64,000 nucleotides of DNA from Nigerium sp. (lineage in GTDB: Bacteria > Actinomycetota > Actinomycetes > Propionibacteriales > Propionibacteriaceae): the NCBI GenBank assembly GCA_016711325.1, contig JADJTH010000009.1, positions 346,192 to 410,191 of the forward strand, in the 5' to 3' direction. Below the pieces are notes generated by a model that was not told where the DNA came from, made no database searches, and saw only the letters and a program-made list of their open reading frames with translations. Below are positions 1-8,393 of the stretch, one piece after another (position 1 is the stretch's first letter; each line of letters begins with the position of its first letter). The position numbers were made by a program, and so were the translations under genes.

Positions 1-2059
1 GATCGCGGGAGCTGGGTCCGCGAAGAGGACGGAACCGCGCTCTTCGAGCGCGACGCCTTCACGTTCCAGGCCGCCAAGCGGCTGGCGGTGCTGGACGCCG
101 AGCACGAGGGTCTCGTCTTCGGTCGGCTCGACCTCGACGACGAAGACCGGGAGATCCGCTACATCGGGCGGATCGGCGTCCGCGACGACGACTACGAGCC
201 GCTGGTGATCGACTGGCGCGCCCGCGCCGCGGAGCCGTTCTATCGCGCCACCTCCAACCAGCCGATGGATGTCGTGCGCCGCCGCGTCCTGCGCTGCCGC
301 AACGACACGGTCGTCGGGATCGAGGACGACCTGCTCGACCCCGACGCTCAGCGCGAAGACCTGCCGATCATCGGCGAGGGCGCGCTGATGGCGTCGTTGT
401 CGCGCGCGCGGCACCCGGATGAAGGACATCGTCGCCACGATCCAGGCCGAACAGGACGAGGCGATCCGTGCCGAGCACGCGGGCGTGACGATCATCAACG
501 GCGGCCCCGGGACCGGCAAGACCGTCGTGGCACTCCACCGCGCCGCGTACCTGCTCTACTCCCACCGCCGGCGCTTCGAGCGCGGCGGCATCCTGGTCGT
601 GGGGCCGGGCCCGGTGTTCATGAACTACATCGAGCGGGTGCTCCCCAGCCTGGGCGAGGACTCGGTGACGCTGCGCGCGATCGGCGCGGTGGCCTCCGAC
701 GTCCTGGACGTCAGCTCCGACGTGGTCGACGACGCCGCCACGGCCGGGGTCAAGGGCTCACTGCGCATGGTGCGCGTCCTGAGGAATCTGGTGGCGTTGC
801 CGCCGGGTGCGCCGGGCGAGGCGTCCGGCGAGCTCAGGGTGACCGTCAAGGGCGAGGTACTGAAGCTGGACGCCGCGCAGCTGGCGCGGATCCGTACCGA
901 AGTGCTGACCCGGACGCGGCTGAACCTGGGCCGGGAGATCGCCGAGAAGGCGCTGGTGGCGTCGCTGGCGGTCCAGGTGCCCGACGACACCGACGTCGAC
1001 CCCGAAGCCGTGCCCGACCTGATCACGGACTCGGCGAACTACCGCGACTTCGTGGCGCGCTGGTGGCCGCCCCTGACCGCCGGCCAGGTGCTTCGACGGC
1101 TCGCCGATCCGGCCGTCGTCGGCCTGGTGGCCGACGGTGTGCTGGACGCCGAGGAGTCGGGCCTGCTCGCGGCGTCCTATGCGGCGGGCGGGCCGTGGAC
1201 GGTGGCCGATATCGCGCTGCTCGACGAGCTGACCGCGATCCTCGGACCGGTGCCCGATGAGCCGGACGCCGACCCGCTGCTGTTCCTGGAGGGTCTCGGG
1301 GAGGGAGGCGAGTTCGTCACGACGGCCGACAAGCTGCGCCGTACTGTCGAGGCCGACCTGCACGAGGACCGTCACGAGACCTACGCGCACATGCTGATCG
1401 ACGAGTCGCAGGACATCACGCCCATGCAGTGGCGGATGCTGCGACGGCGCGGGTCGCAGGCGTCCTGGACGATCGTCGGCGACCTGGCACAGAGCAGTTG
1501 GCCCGACCTGGACGAGGTCGGCCGTGCCGTCCGCGATCTGATCGGCAACGCGCCGCACCGGTCGTTCCGGCTGTCGGTGAACTACCGCTCCCCCGCCGAG
1601 GTGTTCGAGCTGGCGGCGAAGGTCGTGCGCCGCAGCTACCCGAAGGCCGATCTGCCGCGCGCGGTGCGCTCGACCGGACGGCGCCCCGAGCTGCTGCGGA
1701 CGTCCGACGCGGCGCTCGTGTCGGACCTGGTCGACGTCCTGGACCGGCTCACCGACGAGGTCGGCGGTACCGTCGGCATCATCGCCCCGCCGTCGCGGCA
1801 GGCGCCGCTGCGGCGCGCGTTGCATCAGCGCCTGTCGACCCGGATGAACCCGGCCAACCTGAGCCGACTGCTGTACCCGTCGCCGCTGGAGGCGAAGGGC
1901 CTCGAGTACGACGCCGTCGTGGTCGTGTCTCCCGACGAGATTGTCGCCGAGAGCCCCGGCGGCGCCCGGGTGCTCTACGTGGCGCTGACCCGTCCGACCC
2001 AGGTGCTGGTCACGCTGGACATCGGCGAGAACTCGGGCGCCTGGCGTCCGGCCGACTGA
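1..2059 (+). pseudogene. HelD-like UvrD/Rep-family DNA helicase, 5'-truncated by the window edge and frameshifted
   Basis: Superfamily I helicase of the HelD type, which in Gram-positive bacteria associates with RNA polymerase and recycles it. The gene is already open at base 1 in frame 1 (DRGSWVREEDG). That frame holds through about base 405 and includes the HelD-type segment DWRARAAEPFYRA. Walker A (GGPGTGKT, bases 502-525), the DESQD Walker B (about 1402) and a late VLYVALTRPT motif (about 1971) all lie in frame 2, which begins around GTRMKDIVATIQ. The switch falls in an alternating CG run at 400-410. One base too many or two too few would explain it; two missing bases fit family spacing better. 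It is either a sequencing or assembly error or a true pseudogene. The N-terminus lies outside the window. Confidence 0.85.
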
Positions 2060-2082
2060 GGTCGCGGGGGTTGCGCCCGTCG

Positions 2083-2508
2083 TCAGTAGACGTACGAGAC
2101 GTTGGCCGAATAGGGCGACTCGATCGCCCAGTCCATCCGCGCGGGCACGATGAGCGCCGGCCAGCTTTGGAAGCGGTAGTAGAGGATCCCGGCGAATCTG
2201 AGCGGGGCGAACGCCACGTCCCAGTCCCGGTCGGTCCCGCGCCGCAGTTCCATCGCGCGCCGCTCGACGCGCATCAACTGCGCCATCTCGGCGACGTACT
2301 GATCGCCGCAGAAAAACGGGTAGCCCCAAGAGAGATAGGACTCCTCGCCCACGCCACGCGTCTCGAGGGCAGCGAGCAGCCTCCCCCATTCGTTCCAGGT
2401 GCCGTCGACCCCGTGACGCAGCGACACGGTCTCTGGGGTTGTTCTCCAGAGCCGTTCGGCTAGGAACTCCGCTAAGCGCCTCCAGTCGGCGTCATCGGGC
2501 TCGACCAC
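2083..2508 (-). CDS. Hypothetical protein, 141 aa
   Basis: I do not recognise this protein. The GTG at 2508 is chosen because a GGAGG sits six bases upstream. An upstream ATG at 2586 would add an unlikely arginine-rich leader encoded by a GGA-repeat tract. The product (VVEPDDADWRRLAEF) is acidic and Trp/Tyr-rich, with no signal peptide or membrane segment. It contains RFAGILYYRFQSWP and ends SPYSANVSYVY. It runs convergently toward the helicase gene, 23 bp away, and lies 149 bp downstream of the NUDIX gene on the same strand. Codon use matches the backbone. Confidence 0.6.
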   Translation of the reverse strand: MVEPDDADWRRLAEFLAERLWRTTPETVSLRHGVDGTWNEWGRLLAALETRGVGEESYLSWGYPFFCGDQYVAEMAQLMRVERRAMELRRGTDRDWDVAFAPLRFAGILYYRFQSWPALIVPARMDWAIESPYSANVSYVY

Positions 2509-2657
2509 GATCCTCCTCCGACTCCTCCGCCTCCTCCGCCACCACCGTTGACATAGGCCTGAGCGCGTGCCACCCAGGAGGACCATGTCGCAGAAGCCTT
2601 GTTCCGGCCGGTTCCGTATCGCGTCCTGCTCCGGTTCTGCGTCGCCACCGAAGAACC

Positions 2658-3059
2658 TCAGCGGGTGGCGACCAGCGCGGGGAAGACGTGCTCGCGGTTG
2701 AGCGGTGCCTCCGCCTCGTCGTCGATCGCGCGCGCCGGATCGACCCAGCGCAGGTCGTCCAGTTCGGCCTGCAACCGCGGCTCGACCTCGCGGAGGCAGC
2801 GGAACACCGTGGCGTCGAGGGCGAACCCCGCCTCGTTGGCGGCGCGCGTCCGGTATTCGCCGAAGGGAACGATGTCGGCGGACGTGAGCGCGATCCCGAG
2901 TTCCTCATCGACCTCGCGTAGCGCGCACTCCACCGCGGACTCCCCCGGCTCGGGCTTGCCGCCGGGCAGCATGTAGGCCGCCGTGCCGCGCTTGCGCACG
3001 GTCAGCACGCGCCCGTCCACGCGCTCGAACAGCACCGCGGACACAGTGATCAAACCCAC
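2658..3059 (-). CDS. NUDIX hydrolase, 133 aa
   Basis: Small Nudix-fold pyrophosphohydrolase. The Nudix box is visible as GGKPEPGESAVECALREV followed by DEELGI (about residues 32-55), matching G-x5-E-x7-RE-U-x-EE-x-GU, so the Mg-binding glutamates are present. The length is typical of stand-alone MutT-like enzymes. The substrate cannot be inferred from sequence; housecleaning of damaged or excess nucleotides is usual for the family. The start is GTG at 3059. A TAGGGT box on the minus strand (3066-3071) ends six bases before it, suggesting a leaderless transcript. Confidence 0.85.
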   Translation of the reverse strand: MGLITVSAVLFERVDGRVLTVRKRGTAAYMLPGGKPEPGESAVECALREVDEELGIALTSADIVPFGEYRTRAANEAGFALDATVFRCLREVEPRLQAELDDLRWVDPARAIDDEAEAPLNREHVFPALVATR

Positions 3060-3065
3060 CCCGGC

Positions 3066-3071
3066 ACCCTA
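3066..3071 (-). promoter_or_regulatory. -10 box TAGGGT, leaderless start of the NUDIX gene
   Basis: TAGGGT on the minus strand ends 6 nt before GTG 3059. Transcription would start at or next to the start codon. No Shine-Dalgarno sequence is present. Confidence 0.55.
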
Positions 3072-3092
3072 GCGCGGAGCAATCGTCCGATC

Positions 3093-3149
3093 CGCCCCGC
3101 ACTCCCGCGCTCGCCCCGCACTCCCGCGCTCGCCCCGCACTCCCGCGCC
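3093..3149. repeat. 19-bp tandem repeat, about three copies
   Basis: The unit CGCCCCGCACTCCCGCGCT occurs at 3093-3111 and 3112-3130, with an 18-base third copy from 3131. It runs into the left arm of the hairpin at 3141-3168. Confidence 0.85.
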
Positions 3150-3168
3150 CCACAGACGGGGCGCGGGA
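3141..3168. terminator. Perfect 11-bp inverted repeat, possible terminator
   Basis: TCCCGCGCCCC (3141-3151) pairs with GGGGCGCGGGA (3158-3168) across a 6-nt loop. It lies downstream of the SPFH/RHH pair on the minus strand. No U-run follows, so the terminator role is inferred. Confidence 0.5.
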
Positions 3169-3203
3169 ACGCCGCCCACGCGCGCGAGCGATCAAGACGC
3201 GCG

Positions 3204-3291
3204 GCACCCCTGGTCAGGGGTGCGGCGGGCGTAGGGGAGCCGCATCGCGAAGCGATGCAGCTCCCGGGCGGGACCAGGGGCCGCGCCCCTG
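3204..3291. repeat. Three further hairpins in the same intergenic gap
   Basis: GCACCCCTG/CAGGGGTGC lies at 3204-3223. A longer stem, GGGAGC then GCATCGC closing on loop GAA with one internal mismatch, spans 3235-3265. CAGGGGC/GCCCCTG lies at 3275-3291. With the hairpin at 3141 this fills most of the gene-free stretch 3060-3346. I see no gene in it. Confidence 0.7.
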
Positions 3292-3346
3292 CCCGACCCA
3301 CACGCACACCGCGCCCAACCCACACCTTCGGCGCGACCGACGGACA

Positions 3347-3604
3347 CTACGAGTGCTTCGGCGGGCGTCCGCGGGGACGCATCGGCGCCGCCTTGGGGTC
3401 GCGGCCCGCGTCGGCGAGTGCGCGGCGCAGAATCACCTCGATCTGGGCGTTGACCGAGCGCAGGTCGTCCGAGGCCCACTTCGCCATCGCCTCGTGCACG
3501 GCCGGGTCGAGGCGCAGCAGCACCTGCTTGCGGGACGCCCGGGCACGGTCGGGCGCCGCACCCGGGGGCCTGGGTGCGGCGCGGTCGTCCTGATCGGAGG
3601 TCAC
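3347..3604 (-). CDS. Ribbon-helix-helix (Arc/CopG-type) DNA-binding protein, 85 aa
   Basis: A short strand KQVLLRLDP (about residues 26-34), followed by HEAMAKWASDDLRSVNAQIE and VILRRAL, has the beta-helix-helix layout of Arc/MetJ-type repressors. Such proteins bind palindromic operators as dimers. The tail is basic and Pro-rich (PRGRPPKHS). It begins 12 bp after the stop of the SPFH gene and is almost certainly co-transcribed with it. An AT-rich palindrome upstream of the SPFH gene (about 4619-4643) is a plausible operator for autoregulation, which is inference. No toxin partner is seen. Confidence 0.75.
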   Translation of the reverse strand: MTSDQDDRAAPRPPGAAPDRARASRKQVLLRLDPAVHEAMAKWASDDLRSVNAQIEVILRRALADAGRDPKAAPMRPRGRPPKHS

Positions 3605-3616
3605 GCTCGGACCCGA

Positions 3617-4591
3617 TCAGGAGTAGAGCGACCCGGCGTTGATGATCGGCGTCGCCCGCTGTTCGGAGGTGAGCACGACCAACAGGTTCGACACCATCTG
3701 GGCGCGGCGCTCATCGTCGAAGACGACGATCTCCTCGGCCTCGAGGCGGGTGAGGGCGTCCTGGACCATGGTGACCGCCCCCTCGACGATCTGCTCGCGG
3801 GCCGCGATGATCGCGCCGGCCTGCTGGCGCTGCAGCATCGCCTGAGCGATCTCGGGGGCGTAGGCCAGCGACGAGATGCGCACCTCGACGATCTCGAGTC
3901 CGGCGATCGCCACACGCTCGGCCACCTCGGCGGCCAGTTCGGCGCTCACCTCTTCGGTGCCACCGCGTAGCGAGGTCTCCCCCGTCTTGGGCTGGTCGTA
4001 GGGGTGGATCGTGGCGACGTGACGCAGCGCCGCCTCGGACTGGGTCTTGATGAACTCCTCGTAGTCCTCGACGGCGAAGACCGCGCGAGCGGTGTCGGCG
4101 ACCTGCCACACGACGATGGCCGCGATGTTGACCGGGTTGCCGTCGAGGTCGTTGACCTTGAGTTCGTTGGTCTCGAAGTTGTGCACCCGCACCGACACCT
4201 TCTTGCCGGTGGTGAACGGCGGCACCAACACCAGCCCCGTCTGGCGCACGGTTCCGATGTAGCGGCCGAAGAACTGCCGCACCGAGGTCATGCCGGGCGC
4301 GATGACGGTCAGGCCGGTGGCGAGGATCGCGCTCAGCACGAGCAGCACCGTGCCGAGCACGATCGGGCTCGCGGACCCACCGGCGTCCGCCTGGATCGCG
4401 CCCACGATGCTCGCGTAGATGCCGTAGCCGAACATGCCCAGCACGGCGAGCAGGACGGAGAACGCGAGCGCCGAGCCGGCCGACGCCGCCCGGTGCTCGG
4501 TCACGTCGACCCGGATGCCCGCGTGGCCCACCGGTTCGGTGCTGACGTCCGCGGGAACGTCGGTGACGGGCTTCGCGACGGGCGATGGCAT
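3617..4591 (-). CDS. SPFH/band-7 (stomatin-like) membrane protein, 324 aa
   Basis: Two hydrophobic helices near the N-terminus (about residues 40-62 and 78-100) precede an SPFH domain (GLVLVPPFTTGKKVSVRVHN onward). A helical, alanine- and glutamate-rich C-terminal part (IAQAMLQRQQAGAIIAAREQ) is typical of the family. SPFH proteins oligomerise on membranes and scaffold other complexes; a precise job cannot be given here. It heads a two-gene operon with the ribbon-helix-helix gene. Its upstream region is the most AT-rich spot nearby. Confidence 0.85.
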   Translation of the reverse strand: MPSPVAKPVTDVPADVSTEPVGHAGIRVDVTEHRAASAGSALAFSVLLAVLGMFGYGIYASIVGAIQADAGGSASPIVLGTVLLVLSAILATGLTVIAPGMTSVRQFFGRYIGTVRQTGLVLVPPFTTGKKVSVRVHNFETNELKVNDLDGNPVNIAAIVVWQVADTARAVFAVEDYEEFIKTQSEAALRHVATIHPYDQPKTGETSLRGGTEEVSAELAAEVAERVAIAGLEIVEVRISSLAYAPEIAQAMLQRQQAGAIIAAREQIVEGAVTMVQDALTRLEAEEIVVFDDERRAQMVSNLLVVLTSEQRATPIINAGSLYS

Positions 4592-4618
4592 GGCGTGCTC
4601 CTCGGATCTGGCGGGATG

Positions 4619-4643
4619 TCGATATCAATATGATAGCTATTTA
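4619..4643 (-). promoter_or_regulatory. AT-rich palindromic operator/promoter upstream of the SPFH operon
   Basis: TATCA-ATA-TGATA (4623-4635) overlaps a second palindrome ATAGCTAT (4633-4640) and a TTTAT stretch, about 30-50 bp upstream of the SPFH ATG. A tract this AT-rich is exceptional in this genome. Binding by the downstream RHH protein is my inference. Confidence 0.5.
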
Positions 4644-4661
4644 TGGCCCGCGGCGCCAGCC

Positions 4662-5540
4662 TCAGCGTGCGTCCGACCGCAACCGGTCGAGGATGTCGCG
4701 GGTCGCCGTGGAACGGTTGAGCGTGAAGAACTGCAACCCCGGAGCGCCGGCGGCGATCACGTCGCGGCACAACTGCGTCACCAACTCGATGCCGACCTCG
4801 CGGAAGCGCACCTTGTCGTCCGCCACCGCCCGCAGCTGCGCCTCGAACGCGGCGGGCATCCCCGAGCCGGACAGGCTCGCGAACCGCTCGATCTGACTCG
4901 GCACCGTGACCGGCATGATCCCGGCCACGATCGGCATCGTGCCTCCCAGCGCACGAAACCGCTCGACCAGGCGCGCGTAGGCGTCCGCGTCGAAGAACAA
5001 CTGCGAGATCGCGAACTCGGCACCGGCGGCCTGCTTGGCGAGCAGGATCTCGGCGTCCAGCTCCAGCGTCCCCTCGGGGTGGCCGTCCGGGAAGGCCGCC
5101 ACCCCTACCGTGAAGTCGCCGAGCGACCGGATGAGCCGCACCAGATCGGTCGCCGTCGCGAGGCCCTCGCGATGCGGACGGTAGCGCTCGCCCCCCGGCG
5201 GATCACCGCGCAACGCGAGGATGTGCGTGACGCCGAGGCGCTGGTACGCCTGGATCGCCCGCACCACCTCGGCCGCGCTCTGTCCGGCGACGGTGAGGTG
5301 CCCGATCAGCGAGGTCGCGGTCTGCCCCCGCAGGGCACCCACGGCCGAGAAGGTCTTGTACCGGCTCGCGCCGGTGGCACCGTACGTCACCGACACCCAG
5401 TCGGGCTTGAGTGGCTGCAGTTGCTCGAGAGCGCCGAGCAATTGCTGGACGCCCGCGTCGTCCGACGGAGGGAAGAACTCGACGCTGAACGTCGGGCCCG
5501 ACGACGAGGCGAACAGGTCGATGATGGTCTCCGCAGGCAT
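4662..5540 (-). CDS. metF: 5,10-methylenetetrahydrofolate reductase, 292 aa
   Basis: FAD-dependent reduction of methylene-THF to methyl-THF for methionine synthesis, acting as a cytosolic TIM barrel. Family signatures are FSVEFFPPSDD near the N-terminus, VSVTYGATGASR, HILALRGDPPGG, and the late segment QLFFDADAYARLVERFR. The ATG at 5540 gives MPAETIIDLF and is preferred over an upstream GTG, because a TAGGGT box (5549-5554) ends 8 nt before it. It is divergent from the polyprenyl synthase gene, with only 51 bp between start codons, so the two promoters share a short region. Confidence 0.93.
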   Translation of the reverse strand: MPAETIIDLFASSSGPTFSVEFFPPSDDAGVQQLLGALEQLQPLKPDWVSVTYGATGASRYKTFSAVGALRGQTATSLIGHLTVAGQSAAEVVRAIQAYQRLGVTHILALRGDPPGGERYRPHREGLATATDLVRLIRSLGDFTVGVAAFPDGHPEGTLELDAEILLAKQAAGAEFAISQLFFDADAYARLVERFRALGGTMPIVAGIMPVTVPSQIERFASLSGSGMPAAFEAQLRAVADDKVRFREVGIELVTQLCRDVIAAGAPGLQFFTLNRSTATRDILDRLRSDAR

Positions 5541-5548
5541 GACCAGCC

Positions 5549-5554
5549 ACCCTA
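5549..5554 (-). promoter_or_regulatory. -10 box TAGGGT for metF
   Basis: The minus-strand TAGGGT ends 8 nt before ATG 5540. It lies back-to-back with the plus-strand box at 5580. Confidence 0.45.
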
Positions 5555-5579
5555 GTTCGGCCCGCACGCCTCACCCGGC

Positions 5580-5585
5580 TAGGCT
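5580..5585 (+). promoter_or_regulatory. -10 box TAGGCT, leaderless start of the polyprenyl synthase gene
   Basis: TAGGCT ends 6 nt before GTG 5592. No Shine-Dalgarno sequence is visible. Confidence 0.55.
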
Positions 5586-5591
5586 CACAGC

Positions 5592-6707
5592 GTGGTCTGC
5601 CTGTCGCCGTCCGATCCCGTCTCGCCCGCGTTCCGCGACGCCGTATCCGGTGCGCTGATGGAGTTCCTCGATTCCCAGGACGCCTCGCTCACGGCCATGC
5701 ATCCGCTCACCGCGCCCCTACTCGAGCGGGCGCGCCTGTTCACCACCGGCGGCAAGCGACTGCGCCCGGCCTTCTGCGCCTGGGCGTACGCGGCCGTCGC
5801 CGACGCCGACCGGCTGCCGGACGCCGTGATCCGCGCCGCGTCCTCGCTCGACCTCCTGCACGTGTCCGCGCTCGTGCACGACGACGTGATGGACGCGTCC
5901 GATCACCGCCGGGGTTTCCCGTCCGCGCACCGCCAGTTCGAGGCCGACCATCGCGCGGCGGGCTGGCGGGGCGATCCCGCGCAGTTCGGGCGTGCCGGTG
6001 CGATCCTGCTGGGCGACCTGTTGCTGATGTGGTCGGTCGAGATGTTCCGGCGCAGCGGCCTGGACGCCGCCACCCTGGACCGCGCCCAGCCCTACCTCGA
6101 GCACGTGCGCGCCGAGGTGACCGCCGGACAGTACCTCGACGTGATCGCCCAGGCCCACGATCCGCACGCGCTCACCCGGACGCCGCAGGCGCGCGAGGCG
6201 CTCTCCGGCCTGATCGCGACCGTCGTCACCTGGAAATCGGCGTCCTACACCATCCGGCGTCCGCTGCACATCGGCGCGACGATCGCGGGCGCGAACACCG
6301 CCCAACTCCAGGCGCTCACCGCGTTCGGGCAGCCGCTGGGCCGCGCCTTCCAGTACCGCGACGATGTGCTCGGCATCTACGGCGACGCCGCGCTGACAGG
6401 CAAGGACTCCGGCGAGGATCTGCGCGCCGGCAAGCTGACGCTCCTGGCGGCCGAGGCGTTCGGACGGGCCGGCGCCGACGATTCCGCCGAGTTGGCGGCG
6501 CTCTTCGGCGACCCCGCTCTGACCCTCGCCCAGGTCGAGCGCGCGCGGCAGATCATCGACGCCAGCGGCGCCCGCGCCGCCGTCGAGGACGAGATCCGTC
6601 GCGAGTACGACGCGGCGCTCGCCGCTCTGGCGGACGCCGACCTCACCGATGCCGGACGGGCAGGCCTCGCCGGCCTGGCCCGCCTCGCGGTGCGCCGCGA
6701 CTTCTGA
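5592..6707 (+). CDS. Trans-polyprenyl diphosphate synthase (geranylgeranyl type), 371 aa
   Basis: Chain elongation of isoprenoid diphosphates from IPP and allylic primers. The first Asp-rich motif is VHDDVMD (about residue 97) and the second is QYRDDVLGIYGD (about residue 254), with TGGKRLRP for IPP binding. The residues before the first DDxxD (LDLLHVSALV) limit product length, but I cannot assign C15, C20 or longer with confidence. Products feed quinones, carotenoids or polyprenyl carriers. Synteny with mycobacterial idsA2/grcC-type genes next to metF supports the call. Confidence 0.9.
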   Translation: MVCLSPSDPVSPAFRDAVSGALMEFLDSQDASLTAMHPLTAPLLERARLFTTGGKRLRPAFCAWAYAAVADADRLPDAVIRAASSLDLLHVSALVHDDVMDASDHRRGFPSAHRQFEADHRAAGWRGDPAQFGRAGAILLGDLLLMWSVEMFRRSGLDAATLDRAQPYLEHVRAEVTAGQYLDVIAQAHDPHALTRTPQAREALSGLIATVVTWKSASYTIRRPLHIGATIAGANTAQLQALTAFGQPLGRAFQYRDDVLGIYGDAALTGKDSGEDLRAGKLTLLAAEAFGRAGADDSAELAALFGDPALTLAQVERARQIIDASGARAAVEDEIRREYDAALAALADADLTDAGRAGLAGLARLAVRRDF

Positions 6708-6853
6708 CAGGGCCGACGCCTCCACCCCCGTCTCCGATCGGCCGGGCGCCGAGGGCACGGCCAGCCAATCCCACGCAAGCAGCAGTATCCGGGCACGGAA
6801 TACGCCGTATCAAATCTCGCCCGTCCTCATTCCGGTCGCGTCAGGAACGGGCC

Positions 6854-6859
6854 TAGCAT
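6854..6859 (+). promoter_or_regulatory. -10 box TAGCAT before the sugar transporter
   Basis: TAGCAT ends 7 nt before ATG 6867. It overlaps the alternative upstream ATG at 6858, which argues for 6867 as the true start. Confidence 0.5.
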
Positions 6860-6866
6860 GCGCGTC

Positions 6867-8276
6867 ATGAAACCGCTCGTTGTACGAAGCGCGCTGGTCG
6901 CTTCGGTCGGTGGCCTGATCTTCGGGTTCGACACCGCTGTCATCTCCGGCACCACCAGCCAACTCAAGGACTACTTCCACCTCGACGACGCCTACCTCGG
7001 CTGGGCCGTGGGCATGGCCCTGCTCGGCACCATCCTCGGCGCCCTCACCGCAGGCAAGCCCGCTGACCGGTACGGACGCAAGAAGGTCCTGTTCGTCATC
7101 GGCGTCCTCTACCTCACCGGTGCGCTCGGTTCGGCGTTCGCCACCAACATCGTCACCCTCGAGATCTTCCGATTCCTCGGCGGCATCGGCGTCGGCGCAG
7201 CCTCCGTGTGCGCACCCATCTACACCGCCGAGATCGCCCCGGCCAAGGTCCGCGGTCGCCTGGTCGGCCTCGTCCAGTTCAACATCGTCCTCGGCATCCT
7301 GCTCGCCTACCTGTCCAACACCATCGTCCGCAACCTCGTCGGCGATCCGACCGTCGACTGGCGCTGGATGTTCGGCGTCATGGCCGTCCCCTCGGCCATC
7401 TTCCTGGTGATGCTGTTCACCGTTCCCGAAACGCCCCGCTGGCTGATGGCCAACGGGCGGGAAGCGCAGGGACGCGCCGTCATCGCCAAGCTGACGATGT
7501 CCTCCGACGAGGCCCACCAGCAGATCACCGAGATCCAGGAATCGCTCGCCGCCTCCAGCGACGACTCCAAGGTGCCGTTCTTCACCAGGCCGCACGCGAA
7601 GGTGATCATGCTCGCCTTCATGATCGCCATGTTCAACCAGATGTCCGGCATCAACGCCATCTTGTACTACGCCCCCGTCGTCATGCAGAAGGCCGGCGCC
7701 AGCACCGATGCCGCCTTCATGATGAGCGTCGGCGTGGGCTTCATGAACCTCGTCGCCACCATGGCCGCCCTCACGGTGATCGACAAGATCGGGCGCCGCA
7801 GCCTGATGATCATCGGCTCCATCGGCTACCTGGTCAGCCTCGGATTCCTGTCCGGCCTGATGTTCTACTACGAGAACGCACTCGGCGGCGCCTTCGACGG
7901 CACCTCCAGCATCCTCGTCCTCCTCGGCCTGCTCGTGTTCATCGCAGCGCACGCGTTCGGTCAGGGCTCGGTCATCTGGGTGTTCATCTCCGAGATCTTC
8001 CCCAACCGCATCCGCGGTCGCGGCCAGTCGTTCGGCTCCCTCACCCACTGGGTGTTCGCCTGGCTGACCTCGACGCTGTTCCCGCCGGTCATCGGCGCCC
8101 TCGGAGGCGGCGTCGCCTTCGGCGTCTTCGCCGTGTTCATGCTCGGCCAGCTCGTCTGGGTTCTCAAGGTGATGCCCGAAACCAAGGGCGTTCCCCTCGA
8201 GGAAATGGAAGCCAAGCTCGGCCTCACCCACGACCCCAACGCAAAGGCCGACCCGCTCGCCGCCAAGGGCCACTGA
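6867..8276 (+). CDS. Sugar-porter family MFS transporter (12 TM), 469 aa
   Basis: Proton-coupled or facilitative sugar uptake across the membrane. Family signatures are GLIFGFDTAVISG in helix 1, DRYGRKK after helix 2, PETPRWL after helix 6, NQMSGINAILYYAP in helix 7, and a terminal PETKGVPLEEME. The inter-domain loop carries KLTMSSDEAHQQITEIQ. Twelve hydrophobic segments are apparent and the length is typical of XylE/GLUT-like porters. The substrate is unknown; hexose, pentose and inositol are all possible. It stands alone and is followed by a bidirectional terminator. Confidence 0.92.
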   Translation: MKPLVVRSALVASVGGLIFGFDTAVISGTTSQLKDYFHLDDAYLGWAVGMALLGTILGALTAGKPADRYGRKKVLFVIGVLYLTGALGSAFATNIVTLEIFRFLGGIGVGAASVCAPIYTAEIAPAKVRGRLVGLVQFNIVLGILLAYLSNTIVRNLVGDPTVDWRWMFGVMAVPSAIFLVMLFTVPETPRWLMANGREAQGRAVIAKLTMSSDEAHQQITEIQESLAASSDDSKVPFFTRPHAKVIMLAFMIAMFNQMSGINAILYYAPVVMQKAGASTDAAFMMSVGVGFMNLVATMAALTVIDKIGRRSLMIIGSIGYLVSLGFLSGLMFYYENALGGAFDGTSSILVLLGLLVFIAAHAFGQGSVIWVFISEIFPNRIRGRGQSFGSLTHWVFAWLTSTLFPPVIGALGGGVAFGVFAVFMLGQLVWVLKVMPETKGVPLEEMEAKLGLTHDPNAKADPLAAKGH

Positions 8277-8316
8277 GCACGCGTCGCCGCTCTCCGACCC
8301 GCACCTCTCACACCTC

Positions 8317-8347
8317 GTCCCGCCCCGGAGCAGTTCCGGGGCGGGAC
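8317..8347. terminator. 13-bp hairpin between convergent genes
   Basis: GTCCCGCCCCGGA (8317-8329) pairs perfectly with 8335-8347 around loop GCAGT. It sits between the sugar transporter and thiE, so it could stop transcription from both sides. Confidence 0.7.
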
Positions 8348-8393
8348 TCGCCGCGTCAGGCGGCGCGGCGCACGCTCCCGGCGACCAGCAGGG

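Noticed and set aside
758..2389. Long minus-strand frame opposite the HelD gene
   Set aside because: Low-complexity Arg/Gln/Val-rich translation, no domain, no start signal. It is a shadow of the helicase.
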